From Gammaproteobacteria bacterium (GTDB lineage Bacteria > Pseudomonadota > Gammaproteobacteria > Methylococcales > DRLZ01): a DNA stretch of 39,628 nt. Made by a program: the position numbers and the translations under genes. Of this stretch, positions 26,567 through 35,323 are shown piece by piece. Position 1 is the first letter of the stretch, and each line of letters starts with the position of its first letter. The stretch is from assembly GCA_022600935.1 (NCBI GenBank), contig JAHZJL010000240.1:1-39628 (forward strand), written 5' to 3'. Below the pieces are notes generated by a model. That model was not told the DNA's origin and did not search any database. It saw only the letters and a list, made by a program, of their open reading frames with translations.

Positions 26567-29500
26567 ATGAGTAAGCTATCAGTGCGCTCCGAGTTAATTG
26601 TGGAATTGCTTGGACAACGAATATTAATTCTGGATGGTGCAATGGGCACCATGATTCAGCGTTACAAGCTGGAAGAAAATGATTACCGGGGAGAGCGATT
26701 TGCTGACTGGCATTCGGATCTAAAAGGCAATAACGATTTATTGTCGTTGACTCGACCGGATATCATTCAATCGATCCATCGTGCATATCTTGAGGCTGGC
26801 GCTGACATTGTAGAAACCAATACATTCAATGCCACCAGTATTGCCATGGCAGATTATTCAATGGAACATCTGGTTCGGGAAATTAATGTCGAATCGGCAC
26901 GATTGGCCAGAGTTGTTGCTGATGATCTCACTGAAAATCAACCGGATAAACCGCGATTTGTAGCAGGTGTATTAGGTCCAACTAACCGCACTGCTTCGAT
27001 TTCGCCGGATGTCAACGATCCTGGCTATCGCAACATTGATTTCGATACGCTGGTTGAATCGTATACAGAAGCGATTGATGGTTTGATCGAAGGTGGCGCT
27101 GATCTGCTGTTGGTTGAAACCGTGTTTGATACGCTCAATGCAAAAGCGGCTTTGTTTGCGATTGACAGTTATTTTGAAGCCCATTCAATCCGCTTACCGA
27201 TCATGATTTCCGGAACAATCACCGATGCATCGGGGCGCACCTTGACTGGTCAGACTGGAGAAGCGTTCTGGAATTCCCTGAATCATTGTAATCCGTTGTC
27301 ATTTGGCTTGAACTGTGCGTTGGGCGCAAAGGAATTACGTCCACATATTGAAGAATTCTCTGCAATCTGCAATACCCATGTTTCAGCGCATCCGAATGCC
27401 GGGTTACCCAATGAATTTGGCGAATACGACGAGACTCCGGAAAATATGGCAGCTGATGTCGAGGACTGGGCTGCCAATGGGTTTCTCAATATCATCGGTG
27501 GTTGCTGTGGCAGTACACCCGATCATATCAAGGCGATTGCTGAAGCTGTCGCGAAATACCCCCCCAGGCAACTCCCTGAAATTCCCAAAGCCTGCCGATT
27601 GTCCGGTTTAGAAGCACAGAACATCGAAAAAGACAGTTTGTTTGTTAATATCGGCGAGCGAACCAATGTGACCGGCTCAGCACGATTTCGAAAACTGATC
27701 GAAGCGGAAGATTATGAAGCCGCTTTGGAAGTCGCCTTGCAACAGGTCGAAAATGGCGCTCAAATCATTGATGTCAATGTTGATGAGGGCATGCTGGATT
27801 CCAAACAAGTTATGGTGCGTTTTCTCAATCTGCTGGCCTCTGAACCTGAAATTTCCAAAATCCCGGTAATGATCGATTCCTCCAAATGGGAAGTGATTGA
27901 AGCCGGACTTAAATGCGTTCAGGGCAAATCTGTGGTGAATTCGATTTCCATGAAAGAGGGTGAAGACATTTTCCGCCATCAAGCCCGATTGATTCGTCGT
28001 TATGGCGCAGCCGCAGTGATTATGGCGTTTGATGAGGAAGGCCAGGCCGATACCTGCGAACGCAAAGTCGAAATCTGCACACGCGCATACAAGATACTGA
28101 CTGAGGAGCTCGGTTTTCCTCCAGAAGATATTATCTTCGACCCTAATATATTCGCTGTCGCGACAGGTATCGAGGAGCATAATCGTTATGGCCTGGATTT
28201 TATCAATGCTGTTGAAATCATTAAACAAACGCTTCCCCATGCCTTAACGTCTGGTGGCGTGTCCAATGTTTCGTTCTCATTTCGCGGTAACAATTTTATG
28301 CGTGAGGCGATTCATGCGGTGTTTTTATACCATGCAATCCGGGTCGGGTTTGACATGGGAATTGTCAATGCTGGCCAATTGTCAATTTACGAGGATATCC
28401 CGGAAAAACTTAGAGATTGTATCGAAGATGTGATACTGGCACGTGATGCTGATGCGACCGAACACCTATTGGTGCTGGCAGAATCGTATCGGAATAAATC
28501 GTCCAGACAAGACGATCAGACTGATCTGGAATGGCGTCAGTGGCCTGTCGAAAAACGGATGGAGCATGCTCTGGTAAAAGGGATTACGGAATACATTGAG
28601 GTGGACACTGAGGAAGCGCGTATTGAGCTGAACAGCCCGTTAAGCGTCATAGAAGGTCCATTGATGGCTGGAATGAATGTAGTCGGGGATTTGTTTGGAG
28701 CGGGTAAGATGTTTTTACCTCAAGTCGTTAAATCTGCCAGAGTCATGAAAAAAGCAGTCGCGTATTTGATGCCGTTTATGGAGCAGGATCAGCACAGTGA
28801 CAATCAATCTGCCGGAAAAATACTGATGGCGACTGTTAAAGGTGATGTACACGATATTGGAAAGAATATCGTTGCCGTAGTGATGCAATGCAATAACTAT
28901 GAAGTACTTGACCTGGGCGTCATGGTTCCTTGTGAAAAAATCCTCAAGGTGGCACGAGATGAAAACGTTGATATGATCGGTTTGAGCGGTTTGATTACCC
29001 CGTCGCTTGATGAAATGGTCCATGTCGCCAAAGAAATGCAACGCCAGGAGTTTAGTATTCCATTATTGATTGGCGGTGCGACAACTTCGCGCATTCATAC
29101 AGCGGTCAAGATTGATCCAAATTATAAACAACCTGTGGTGTATGTTACGGATGCATCACGCAGCGTAGGTGTGGCATCCGCTCTGTTAAGTGACAGCAAG
29201 CAAGATTATCAGACAAAAATTCAACAGGAATACGAGCAGCTCAGAACCCGTCATGCCGGCCGTAAATCATCGGTAAAACAACTCAGCCTGGACAAAGCAC
29301 GCAACAATGCAAAGAAAACTGAGTGGTCGAAATATCAACCGGTTAAACCACACATATCCGGAACAAAGGTTTTTGATTCGTATAGTCTGGGAGACATCGC
29401 TGAATATATCGATTGGTCACCGTTTTTTCAAACCTGGGAATTGGCTGGAAGCTACCCAAAAATTCTCGATGATGACATCGTTGGCAAACAGGCAGCAAGT

Positions 29501-30256
29501 CTGTTTGAGGATGCGCAAAACATGTTGAAGCAGATTATAGATGAACAGTGGTTAACAGCACGAGCAGTCATCGGTTTTTTCCCGGCCGCAGGGCAGGGTG
29601 ACGATGTGTTGATCTATAATGATGAGACCAGAAAACAGGTTGGCGAGACCCTGTTTTTCCTGCGTCAGCAGGCTGACAAGCCGCCTGGTCAGGCCAATCA
29701 CTGCCTGGCCGATCTGGTTGCACCAAATGGCAAAGGCGATTACATTGGTGGTTTTGCAGTAACCACAGGGATCGGCATTGAAGAGCATTTGCAGAAATTC
29801 GAGCTGGAACATAATGATTATGATTCGATCATGCTTAAGGCGTTGGCCGATCGACTGGCTGAAGCATTTGCAGAATTAATGCACCAGCGGGTCAGAACCG
29901 AGTTCTGGGGATATGTTAAAGACGAATCACTCGGCAGGCAGGAATTAATCAAGGAAAAATATCTCGGTATCCGGCCTGCACCAGGTTATCCGGCCTGTCC
30001 GGATCATACCGAAAAAACCACATTATTCAAACTATTAAATGTCGAACAATCCATTGGCATCGAGCTAACTGACGGATATGCCATGTATCCAGCGTCTTCA
30101 GTGAGTGGATGGTATTTTTCACATCCTGAATCACGTTATTTCAATGTCGGGCGGATTGCCAAAGATCAGGTTGAAGATTATTCACTGCGTAAACGTCAAT
30201 CAACGACTGATACTGAGCGTCATTTGGCTTCAATATTAAGTTATGATCCTGATTAA
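26567..30256 (+). CDS. metH: cobalamin-dependent methionine synthase
   Basis: MetH moves a methyl group from methyltetrahydrofolate via cobalamin to homocysteine. The 1229-residue protein is complete (E. coli 1227). It has the homocysteine domain with zinc ligands C250, C313 and C314, the folate domain starting [14 protein letters not shown], the cap domain, the B12 domain with DxHxxG (D760, H762, G765; H762 is the cobalt ligand), and the C-terminal reactivation domain with [12 protein letters not shown]. The upstream 261 bases show no cobalamin or SAM riboswitch that I can recognise. A glutaredoxin-like gene follows 48 bases later. A B12 source or import is therefore needed by the organism. 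Confidence 0.99.
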   Translation: MSKLSVRSELIVELLGQRILILDGAMGTMIQRYKLEENDYRGERFADWHSDLKGNNDLLSLTRPDIIQSIHRAYLEAGADIVETNTFNATSIAMADYSMEHLVREINVESARLARVVADDLTENQPDKPRFVAGVLGPTNRTASISPDVNDPGYRNIDFDTLVESYTEAIDGLIEGGADLLLVETVFDTLNAKAALFAIDSYFEAHSIRLPIMISGTITDASGRTLTGQTGEAFWNSLNHCNPLSFGLNCALGAKELRPHIEEFSAICNTHVSAHPNAGLPNEFGEYDETPENMAADVEDWAANGFLNIIGGCCGSTPDHIKAIAEAVAKYPPRQLPEIPKACRLSGLEAQNIEKDSLFVNIGERTNVTGSARFRKLIEAEDYEAALEVALQQVENGAQIIDVNVDEGMLDSKQVMVRFLNLLASEPEISKIPVMIDSSKWEVIEAGLKCVQGKSVVNSISMKEGEDIFRHQARLIRRYGAAAVIMAFDEEGQADTCERKVEICTRAYKILTEELGFPPEDIIFDPNIFAVATGIEEHNRYGLDFINAVEIIKQTLPHALTSGGVSNVSFSFRGNNFMREAIHAVFLYHAIRVGFDMGIVNAGQLSIYEDIPEKLRDCIEDVILARDADATEHLLVLAESYRNKSSRQDDQTDLEWRQWPVEKRMEHALVKGITEYIEVDTEEARIELNSPLSVIEGPLMAGMNVVGDLFGAGKMFLPQVVKSARVMKKAVAYLMPFMEQDQHSDNQSAGKILMATVKGDVHDIGKNIVAVVMQCNNYEVLDLGVMVPCEKILKVARDENVDMIGLSGLITPSLDEMVHVAKEMQRQEFSIPLLIGGATTSRIHTAVKIDPNYKQPVVYVTDASRSVGVASALLSDSKQDYQTKIQQEYEQLRTRHAGRKSSVKQLSLDKARNNAKKTEWSKYQPVKPHISGTKVFDSYSLGDIAEYIDWSPFFQTWELAGSYPKILDDDIVGKQAASLFEDAQNMLKQIIDEQWLTARAVIGFFPAAGQGDDVLIYNDETRKQVGETLFFLRQQADKPPGQANHCLADLVAPNGKGDYIGGFAVTTGIGIEEHLQKFELEHNDYDSIMLKALADRLAEAFAELMHQRVRTEFWGYVKDESLGRQELIKEKYLGIRPAPGYPACPDHTEKTTLFKLLNVEQSIGIELTDGYAMYPASSVSGWYFSHPESRYFNVGRIAKDQVEDYSLRKRQSTTDTERHLASILSYDPD

Positions 30257-30304
30257 CTCCAGTTCCAGGACGATAACCGTTAACAACAATCAATCACTGT
30301 CTGC

Positions 30305-30580
30305 ATGACAACACCGATGACTCAACAGATAGTCCTTTATGGAACTGAAGGTTGTCATTTATGCGATGAAGCCAGAGATATTCTGGATATGGAATTAGCT
30401 GGGAACAACAGGAATATCGACTATCCCTATATTGATATTGTTGAAAATGATGAATTGCTGGAACGTTATGGACAATCAATTCCTGTGATACAGTTCATAA
30501 AATCCGGCCATGAGCTATTCTGGCCATTCGATATTAACGATGTAAGGAGTTTTTTAAGAAAAGAGATAGAGGATGGTTAA
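30305..30580 (+). CDS. glutaredoxin-like thiol protein (DUF836 type)
   Basis: The 91-residue protein has a thioredoxin fold with a CxxC active site near the N-terminus (C17 and C20 in GCHLCDEA), the cis-proline segment QSIPVIQF and a C-terminal helix. It matches short glutaredoxin-like proteins of the DUF836 type. It should be a cytosolic thiol-disulfide reductant; its partner is unknown. Two starts are possible: ATG 30305 or ATG 30317, which would place the first beta strand closer to the N-terminus. Being 48 bases behind metH on the same strand, it is probably in the metH transcript. Confidence 0.8.
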   Translation: MTTPMTQQIVLYGTEGCHLCDEARDILDMELAGNNRNIDYPYIDIVENDELLERYGQSIPVIQFIKSGHELFWPFDINDVRSFLRKEIEDG

Positions 30581-30643
30581 CTATAGTCGTAACTGATTGA
30601 ATATTAGAATAATATTATGAAGTTAACTGATAATAAAAAATGT

Positions 30644-30699
30644 AAATTGCCGCACATCCAAGCGCTGTTCAGCTTGGATTAACTAAAGTGCGACAATTT
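30644..30699 (+). promoter_or_regulatory. nested dyad between the glutaredoxin-like gene and sRNA 1
   Basis: AAATTGCCGCAC (30644-30655) pairs with GTGCGACAATTT (30688-30699) with one mismatch. Inside it, ATCCAAGC (30656-30663) and GCTTGGAT (30672-30679) form a perfect eight-pair stem. The right outer arm overlaps the activator box of sRNA 1. It could end the metH-glutaredoxin transcript (no T-tract) or serve as a second regulator site. Copy 2 also has a hairpin just before its box (TCAGGC/GCCTGA, 30849-30866), but its sequence is unrelated. Confidence 0.45.
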
Positions 30700-30733
30700 G
30701 CCACATTTTCTATTGGCAGTGAATTGCTATAAT
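30689..30733 (+). promoter_or_regulatory. promoter and activator box of sRNA 1
   Basis: TGCGACA-ATT-TGCCACA (30689-30705) is a direct repeat with a 10-base period, followed after exactly 22 bases by TATAAT (30728-30733). No good -35 hexamer is present. The box centre lies about 44 bases before the predicted start (30741). This fits an activator-dependent promoter. The same box at the same spacing precedes sRNA 2. Confidence 0.65.
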
Positions 30734-30740
30734 TACTATC

Positions 30741-30834
30741 GACTGAGTTGAAGCAATATTATTTTTGTTGCTTCTTTGCACGAAAGTGCATTTCCTCCTC
30801 TTGATGGCAGGGCGAAAGCTCTGTCATTTTTTTT
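30741..30834 (+). ncRNA. sibling small RNA 1 (unnamed, about 94 nt)
   Basis: The predicted transcript starts in CGACTGAGTT. Its order is: stem 1 (GAAGCAA/TTGCTTC, 30750-30774), a GNRA-capped stem (TGCAC-GAAA-GTGCA, 30777-30790), an unpaired TTTCCTCCTCTTG (30791-30803), and an intrinsic terminator (30805-30834). CCTCC is complementary to Shine-Dalgarno sequences, so the likely role is to pair with and block mRNA leaders, probably with Hfq, whose usual landing site is a U-tail like this one. There is no open reading frame of note. Comparison with sRNA 2 supports the structure: the unpaired segment and middle stem are identical, and stems differ at paired positions. I know of no matching named RNA family; targets are unknown. 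Confidence 0.75.
30805..30834 (+). terminator. intrinsic terminator of sRNA 1
   Basis: TGGCAGGGC-GAAA-GCTCTGTCA forms nine pairs (two G-U), followed by eight T residues. This is a classical rho-independent terminator and fixes the 3' end of the small RNA. Confidence 0.9.
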
Positions 30835-30871
30835 GTCTTTTTTTCAGCTCAGGCTGTATTGCCTGATCTCA

Positions 30872-30916
30872 TGCGACAATTTGCCACATTCCATCTTTTT
30901 TTTCAATTGTTATAAT
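30872..30916 (+). promoter_or_regulatory. promoter and activator box of sRNA 2
   Basis: An identical TGCGACA-ATT-TGCCACA (30872-30888) lies 22 bases before TATAAT (30911-30916). The 20-odd bases between box and -10 differ from copy 1, so the box and the -10 are selectively conserved. The -35 region is poor, as in copy 1. Confidence 0.65.
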
Positions 30917-30923
30917 TTTAACC

Positions 30924-31012
30924 GACTGAGTTAGAGCAATGTGAATTGCTTGTTTGCACGAAAGTGCATTTCCTCCTCTTGGTGGCAGGGTTGGGAAACC
31001 CTGTCATTTTTT
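30924..31012 (+). ncRNA. sibling small RNA 2 (unnamed, about 89 nt)
   Basis: The predicted transcript begins with the same CGACTGAGTT and repeats the plan of sRNA 1: stem 1 (GAGCAAT/ATTGCTT, 30934-30951, with a short GTGA loop), the identical TGCAC-GAAA-GTGCA stem (30955-30968), the identical unpaired TTTCCTCCTCTTG (30969-30981), and a terminator (30983-31012). Stem 1 and the terminator differ in sequence from copy 1 but keep pairing, a sign of selection for structure. The starts of the two RNAs are 183 bases apart. Both should answer to the same activator and overlap in targets while differing in stem 1. Functional redundancy or graded dosage is inference. Confidence 0.75.
30983..31012 (+). 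terminator. intrinsic terminator of sRNA 2
   Basis: TGGCAGGGTT-GGGA-AACCCTGTCA forms ten pairs (one G-U), followed by six T residues. Where copy 1 closes its loop with C-G, copy 2 has T-A pairs, so the stem is maintained by paired changes. Confidence 0.9.
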
Positions 31013-31104
31013 ATCTTTTCAAGATTCAGTTGTTCGATTGAGAAAGGGCAAGTGAATTCAGCTCATGATCTGCCAGTTCTTGTTTTATTGTGCTGGCTCG
31101 ATTC

Positions 31105-31184
31105 CATAAGAAATTGAATACTTATGTACGTTTAGCAAATAGCCTCCTCTTGACAGCAGGGTAATATATTCAATATTAAACTGC
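31105..31184 (+). other. decayed third copy of the sRNA unit
   Basis: A third CCTCCTCTTG (31143-31152) lies 171 bases after that of sRNA 2. It is preceded by a stem (CATAAG/CTTATG, 31105-31126) and followed by a hairpin (GCAG..TAATAT/ATATTA..CTGC, 31156-31184). The GNRA stem, the activator box, the TATAAT and the T-tract are all absent. It is best read as a relic of an older triplication, though the hairpin could now serve the 3' end of msrA on the other strand. Confidence 0.45.
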
Positions 31185-31204
31185 TTGACAGAAAACACCT
31201 GCCC

Positions 31205-31816
31205 TCAGGACGAAAAAGATACTCCAGTTTTATGAAAACCGCAATACCCATTCGGGTTTTTTGCTAAATATTGTTGATGATCCTGCTCAGCAAAGTAGTA
31301 AACCAGGAGAGGGCGAATCACTGTTGTCACTTCACCATAACCCGCACTGGATAAACGTTTTTGATAGTGCAGCCTTGACTGCTCGGCCTGTTCCTGTTGC
31401 TCTGCATTGACAGTCAATAGTATTGAACGATATTGGCTGCCGTTGTCATTGCCCTGACGCATTCCCTGAGTCGGGTCGTGAGCCTCCCAGAAATGGACCA
31501 ATAAGTCCTGGTAACTGATGATGCCAGGATCAAATACAATACGGACAACTTCTGCATGACCGGTTTTACCAGTGCAAACTTCCTTGTAATTCGGGTGCGG
31601 AGTGCTTCCGCCGCTATAGCCGACTGAAGTTGAATAAACACCGTTTAATTGCCAGAAATAACGTTCCGGCCCCCAGAAACAACCCAGACCCAGAACAGCT
31701 TGCTGATAACCGTCAGGGAAGGGCGGAATAATGGTATTGCCATTGACAAAGTGTGTTTTGTGAATGGTGAGAGGTTCCCAACGTCCGGGTAATGTAGCAT
31801 CGCAGATCACTGACAT
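31205..31816 (-). CDS. msrA: peptide methionine sulfoxide reductase A
   Basis: MsrA reduces the S-form of methionine sulfoxide in proteins. The 203-residue protein has the catalytic GCFWG (C46), GYSGG, EVVRIVFDP and the HDPTQ region, plus a C-terminal Cys in GYCGFHKTG that may act as the resolving residue. Length fits the longer, E. coli-like class. It is transcribed toward the sRNA locus and ends 20 bases from the decayed third copy. It is divergent from the lipoprotein gene at 31886. Confidence 0.97.
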   Translation of the reverse strand: MSVICDATLPGRWEPLTIHKTHFVNGNTIIPPFPDGYQQAVLGLGCFWGPERYFWQLNGVYSTSVGYSGGSTPHPNYKEVCTGKTGHAEVVRIVFDPGIISYQDLLVHFWEAHDPTQGMRQGNDNGSQYRSILLTVNAEQQEQAEQSRLHYQKRLSSAGYGEVTTVIRPLLVYYFAEQDHQQYLAKNPNGYCGFHKTGVSFSS

Positions 31817-31885
31817 GGTAAAGTAATCCCAAGATTAATTAAATGGTCAACACACAAGTCTTTTAGCAGGATTATACAGCGTTTC

Positions 31886-32647
31886 ATGCATTGCAAAACT
31901 CTTTTAAGTACCATCATTCTGCTATTGCTCTGTCTGTTATTGAGTGGTTGCGTCTATTTAAGACTGTTAGAGCTCAAAAACCAGTTCAATGAATTTGATG
32001 ACTATATAATCATCAAAAAAGATGCCGGCTTTTCACTGTATTTCAAACAACCGATACTGGAAAAAACGGATATTTTAAATTTATCCAAATTAAGTCCAAC
32101 CCAGATTCTGTCTGATGATGACGGTGAAATCTGGACTTACCATTTTGACAAGATTCACAACCCTGACCAACACATACACCAACCCGTATCACTAGTTTTT
32201 CGTTTTCGCTTCAATCAACAGGACAAGCTGCAGCAATGGTTTTTCCCGGATGAATTTCTGGCAATCGTTCCTGATGAATTTCTGGAAGCCTCGTTACGTT
32301 CTCTGGGGCAGGCGACAATATTTAAATTATCCAGAAAGATCAAGGCCGATGTTACACGTTTAAATACATCAGCCAGTCCGCCTGATCAAGCATCCGTGCA
32401 AAAAGTGTTAGGTCCAGCGTATGAGATTGTCAATGAAAACACCTTTCAGCGATTCCTTTACCGGTTCAAGCTGAAAACTGACCGCATTGAAGAAGGATAC
32501 GAGGATCGTCAGATTGCATTGGTAAAACTGGATTTTGTACCGCTTAAACAAATATTGTTCAAAGCATCGCCGCGTTTTGCCGGTTTAAAGATATCGGTCA
32601 ATTATTCAAAATTACTTGGGCAAGACTATTTCAATGAATCAAAATAG
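31886..32647 (+). CDS. putative lipoprotein of unknown function
   Basis: The 253-residue protein starts with a lipoprotein signal: a leucine-rich run ending LLLSGC (Cys at residue 22). The mature part has EFDDYIIIKKDAGFSLYFKQP, EIWTYHFDKI, VFRFRFNQQDKLQQWFFP and DEFLEASLRSLG. It looks like a folded beta-rich periplasmic domain, but I do not recognise the family. It precedes the FMN reductase by nine bases and is probably co-transcribed with it. Localisation to an envelope membrane is inferred from the lipobox alone. Confidence 0.7.
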   Translation: MHCKTLLSTIILLLLCLLLSGCVYLRLLELKNQFNEFDDYIIIKKDAGFSLYFKQPILEKTDILNLSKLSPTQILSDDDGEIWTYHFDKIHNPDQHIHQPVSLVFRFRFNQQDKLQQWFFPDEFLAIVPDEFLEASLRSLGQATIFKLSRKIKADVTRLNTSASPPDQASVQKVLGPAYEIVNENTFQRFLYRFKLKTDRIEEGYEDRQIALVKLDFVPLKQILFKASPRFAGLKISVNYSKLLGQDYFNESK

Positions 32648-32656
32648 GAGTTGATT

Positions 32657-33220
32657 GTGCCAAAAATACTTGCATTCTCGGGCAGCAGCCGGACTGGATC
32701 ATTCAATCAAAAACTGGTCACAATAGCCGCAGATGCTGCACGAGAAGAGGGCGCTGATGTCACAGTTATCAATCTGGGTGATTATCAATTACCAATTTAC
32801 AACGCTGATGCAGAATCAAGCAATGGTCTTCCTGAACACGCCAAAGCGTTAAAGCAAATTCTGATCGATCATGACGGCTTCCTGATCGCATCACCTGAAT
32901 ATAACAGCGCATTCAGTCCATTGCTTAAAAATGCCATTGACTGGGCATCGCGAAAAGAGAACGATCAGGAGCGTCCACTGGCTGCCTATAAAGGTAAATA
33001 TGCAGCTATCATGTCAGCCTCACCAGGAGCCCTGGGGGGACTTCGCGGGCTGGTTTTCCTGAGAATGCTGCTTTCAAATATAGGTGTATTGGTATTACCT
33101 GAGCAACATGCCATATCAAATGCTCACAAAGCATTTGATGGAAATGGACAGCTGGAAAATCCTGTGCAGCAACAAGCCATTCGCCAACTTGGTTCACAAC
33201 TGGTTCGTATAATTGGCTAA
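32657..33220 (+). CDS. NADPH-dependent FMN reductase family protein
   Basis: The protein (about 187 residues) has the flavodoxin-like fold of the NADPH-dependent FMN reductase/azoreductase family: the phosphate loop GSSRTGSFNQKL at the N-terminus and SPEYNSAFSPLLKNAIDW in the middle. It would reduce FMN, quinones or other acceptors in the cytosol; the substrate is not decidable. The track uses TTG 32651, but AGGAG directly abuts it. GTG 32657 has correct spacing and gives the normal start PKILAFSGS, so I use that. Confidence 0.88.
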   Translation: MPKILAFSGSSRTGSFNQKLVTIAADAAREEGADVTVINLGDYQLPIYNADAESSNGLPEHAKALKQILIDHDGFLIASPEYNSAFSPLLKNAIDWASRKENDQERPLAAYKGKYAAIMSASPGALGGLRGLVFLRMLLSNIGVLVLPEQHAISNAHKAFDGNGQLENPVQQQAIRQLGSQLVRIIG

Positions 33221-33541
33221 ATAATCCTGATCTGCAGCGTTCACTCACTGCAATAATTTCGACAGGACTTAAATCCTCACTTACCTGCCGCAGTATATTA
33301 TCAGTACGCAGGTATAAATCGAAATCTGCTTTTTCTCTGAAATTACTCTTATCTATCATTGAATTGTAAATTCAATAATCCTTGCTTTCCTCACTTTATG
33401 AAAAACTCCCGGTTATCTTGATCAATGGATACTGTACACTTGTTGCGGTATTGAGCTAGCTCCGAATTTAATCTGGACAGAGAGTTATCTGGATTTGAAT
33501 ATCAGATCCGAATGACCCGTATCGTATGAATTGAATATCGA
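33221..33541. other. 321-base gap upstream of glgC
   Basis: The only structure I see is ATTGAATT-GTA-AATTCAAT (33358-33376), a perfect eight-pair dyad that could be an operator or hairpin. A minus-strand frame (33009-33359) extends from here into the FMN reductase gene; its first 46 codons look mildly protein-like, but it has no family motif and is most likely a shadow. The glgC promoter must lie here, but no clear -35/-10 pair stands out. Confidence 0.35.
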
Positions 33542-34759
33542 ATGAATAATTTAACCCAAACCATAATCCTTGCCGGGGGCAGGGGGAATCGCTTGTCTCC
33601 TCTGACTGAAGAACGCAGCAAACCGGCTGTACCGTTTGGCGGAAAATATCGAATTATCGATTTTGCTCTGGCCAACTGCCTGCACTCGGGGTTACGTAAA
33701 ATCCTTGTTTTAACCCAATACAAATCGTTTTCTCTGCAAAAACACTTACGCGATGGCTGGTCGGTTTTCAATCCTGAGCTTGGTGAATATATCACCTCTG
33801 TTCCACCACAAATGCAAGTCGGTAACCACTGGTATCGAGGAACAGCTGATGCGGTGTATCAAAATCTGAATCTGATTAAAAACAGTGGCGCTCAATGGAT
33901 TTTGATTTTATCCGGAGATCATATTTACCGCATGGACTATGCCGCCATGATCAAATATCACCGTGAGCATTCTGCCGACATGACGGTTGCCTGTATGCCC
34001 GTCAAAGTAAATGAAGCTCATGCTTTCGGGGTTATTTCAGTCGACCAGAATAATACAATCACAGCGTTCAGTGAAAAACCTGATTCACCGGCTGTTATTC
34101 CTGACGATCCCGATCACTCACTGGCATCGATGGGTATTTATGTGTTTTCAACTGAATTACTGATCGATGCATTAGAATCCGATTCCAGAAATGAAACATC
34201 TTCACACGATTTTGGCAAAGATATCATTCCGCAATTGATCAATGACTCGTCGATATTTGCCTATCGTTTCGGAACCACTGAAGGTCGAGTGACGCCGGAT
34301 CGCTATTGGCGAGATGTTGGAACAATTGACAGCTACTACAATGCCAACATGGATTTGCTGGCCACGATCCCTCCGCTGGATTTATACCAGTCCGACTGGC
34401 CTATCCGCAGTTATTCGGCCAAAAATCCACCCTTCAGAGCGATTCAAGGCGCATCGGCCCATGAAGGTGTGTTAATCAATTCAATGGCTGCCGGCGGAGT
34501 AATTATTTCAGGAGGTGGAGTCCATCACTCCATACTGTTTGCCAATGTTTTTGTTGATGACAAGGCCATGGTCAACAACTCCATTTTATTTGAAAATGTG
34601 CATGTCGGCCCAGATGCCCAACTGGTCAATTGCATCGTCGATAAAAACGTTACGATTCCAGCAGGTGAAACAATAGGCATCGATTCGGAAAAAGATGCAC
34701 AACGGTTTACAGTATCAGAGAATGGGATAGTCGTCGTACCCAAGAACTATCAGTTTTAG
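33542..34759 (+). CDS. glgC: glucose-1-phosphate adenylyltransferase
   Basis: GlgC makes ADP-glucose from glucose-1-phosphate and ATP, the committed step of bacterial glycogen synthesis. The 405-residue protein has the nucleotidyltransferase signature GGRGNRLSPLTEERSKPAVP, the substrate motifs SGDHIYRMDY and FSEKP, RYWRDVGTIDSYY, and a C-terminal left-handed beta-helix of hexapeptide-like repeats. Length matches the family. No other glycogen gene lies in the window, so it is an orphan here. The ribosome-binding site is weak. It converges on DUF1244; a small dyad (CATAAT/ATTATG, 34798-34813) lies between the two genes. Confidence 0.95.
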   Translation: MNNLTQTIILAGGRGNRLSPLTEERSKPAVPFGGKYRIIDFALANCLHSGLRKILVLTQYKSFSLQKHLRDGWSVFNPELGEYITSVPPQMQVGNHWYRGTADAVYQNLNLIKNSGAQWILILSGDHIYRMDYAAMIKYHREHSADMTVACMPVKVNEAHAFGVISVDQNNTITAFSEKPDSPAVIPDDPDHSLASMGIYVFSTELLIDALESDSRNETSSHDFGKDIIPQLINDSSIFAYRFGTTEGRVTPDRYWRDVGTIDSYYNANMDLLATIPPLDLYQSDWPIRSYSAKNPPFRAIQGASAHEGVLINSMAAGGVIISGGGVHHSILFANVFVDDKAMVNNSILFENVHVGPDAQLVNCIVDKNVTIPAGETIGIDSEKDAQRFTVSENGIVVVPKNYQF

Positions 34760-34885
34760 CTCAGTCAACTGACTTGCATACAATAAAAATGAATGCGCAT
34801 AATGTATATTATGTTAAATAGTGTACCTGGAATTGGATTGCCACTGGTCAGCTTCTGTTCGTTTAATCTCTAGAGTCTGCGCATA

Positions 34886-35203
34886 TTATTGCTCACGAGC
34901 CTTGCGTCGTTGTTTTGCTGCTTCGTACGCTTTTAATTGTTCTTCTGTAGCCGGTGTCTGGTAACGTTTCTTCCATTCTTCATACTTCATACCGTAAACT
35001 TTCTCACGTGCTGCATCATAGTCGATATCAATCTGACGGGTCTCAGCTTCCTGCTGATACCATTTAGCTAAACAGTTTCTGCAAAAATCGGCGAGAATCA
35101 TCAAATCCATATTCTGGACTTCTGTATGAGATTGGAGATGATTTAATAAACGTCTGAAAGCTGCTGCTTCCAGTTCAGTTTCAGTTGCTGATTTTTTGTC
35201 CAT
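34886..35203 (-). CDS. DUF1244 protein
   Basis: The 105-residue protein is helical and charged, with the conserved core AAAFRRLLNHLQSHTEVQN, DFCRNCLAKWY and DAAREKVYGMKYEEWK. This is the DUF1244 pattern, a small proteobacterial family of unknown function. The CRNC pair could bind metal. The C-terminal 20 residues are Lys/Arg-rich. It has no signal peptide, so it is presumably cytosolic. It stands alone between convergent glgC and divergent yciB. Confidence 0.85.
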   Translation of the reverse strand: MDKKSATETELEAAAFRRLLNHLQSHTEVQNMDLMILADFCRNCLAKWYQQEAETRQIDIDYDAAREKVYGMKYEEWKKRYQTPATEEQLKAYEAAKQRRKAREQ

Positions 35204-35323
35204 GGTTTAATTCCGGTTGTAGTGATTGAGTCAATGAAAAAACAAGATAACTTGCATGTTTTTGTATGCCAAGAGATAATTAACTGTTTTGACAATTAAT
35301 TTATCAGGGTCATTAGTCAGTCT

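Noticed and set aside
30680-31190. Repeats near 30.7-31.2 kb as a CRISPR array
   Set aside because: Only two full units and one relic, about 180 bases apart, each with its own promoter and terminator. CRISPR repeats are short, regular and more numerous.
33009-33359. 116-codon minus-strand ORF overlapping the FMN reductase 3' end
   Set aside because: Most of it is antisense to a well-supported gene, and the unique 46 codons show no family motif.
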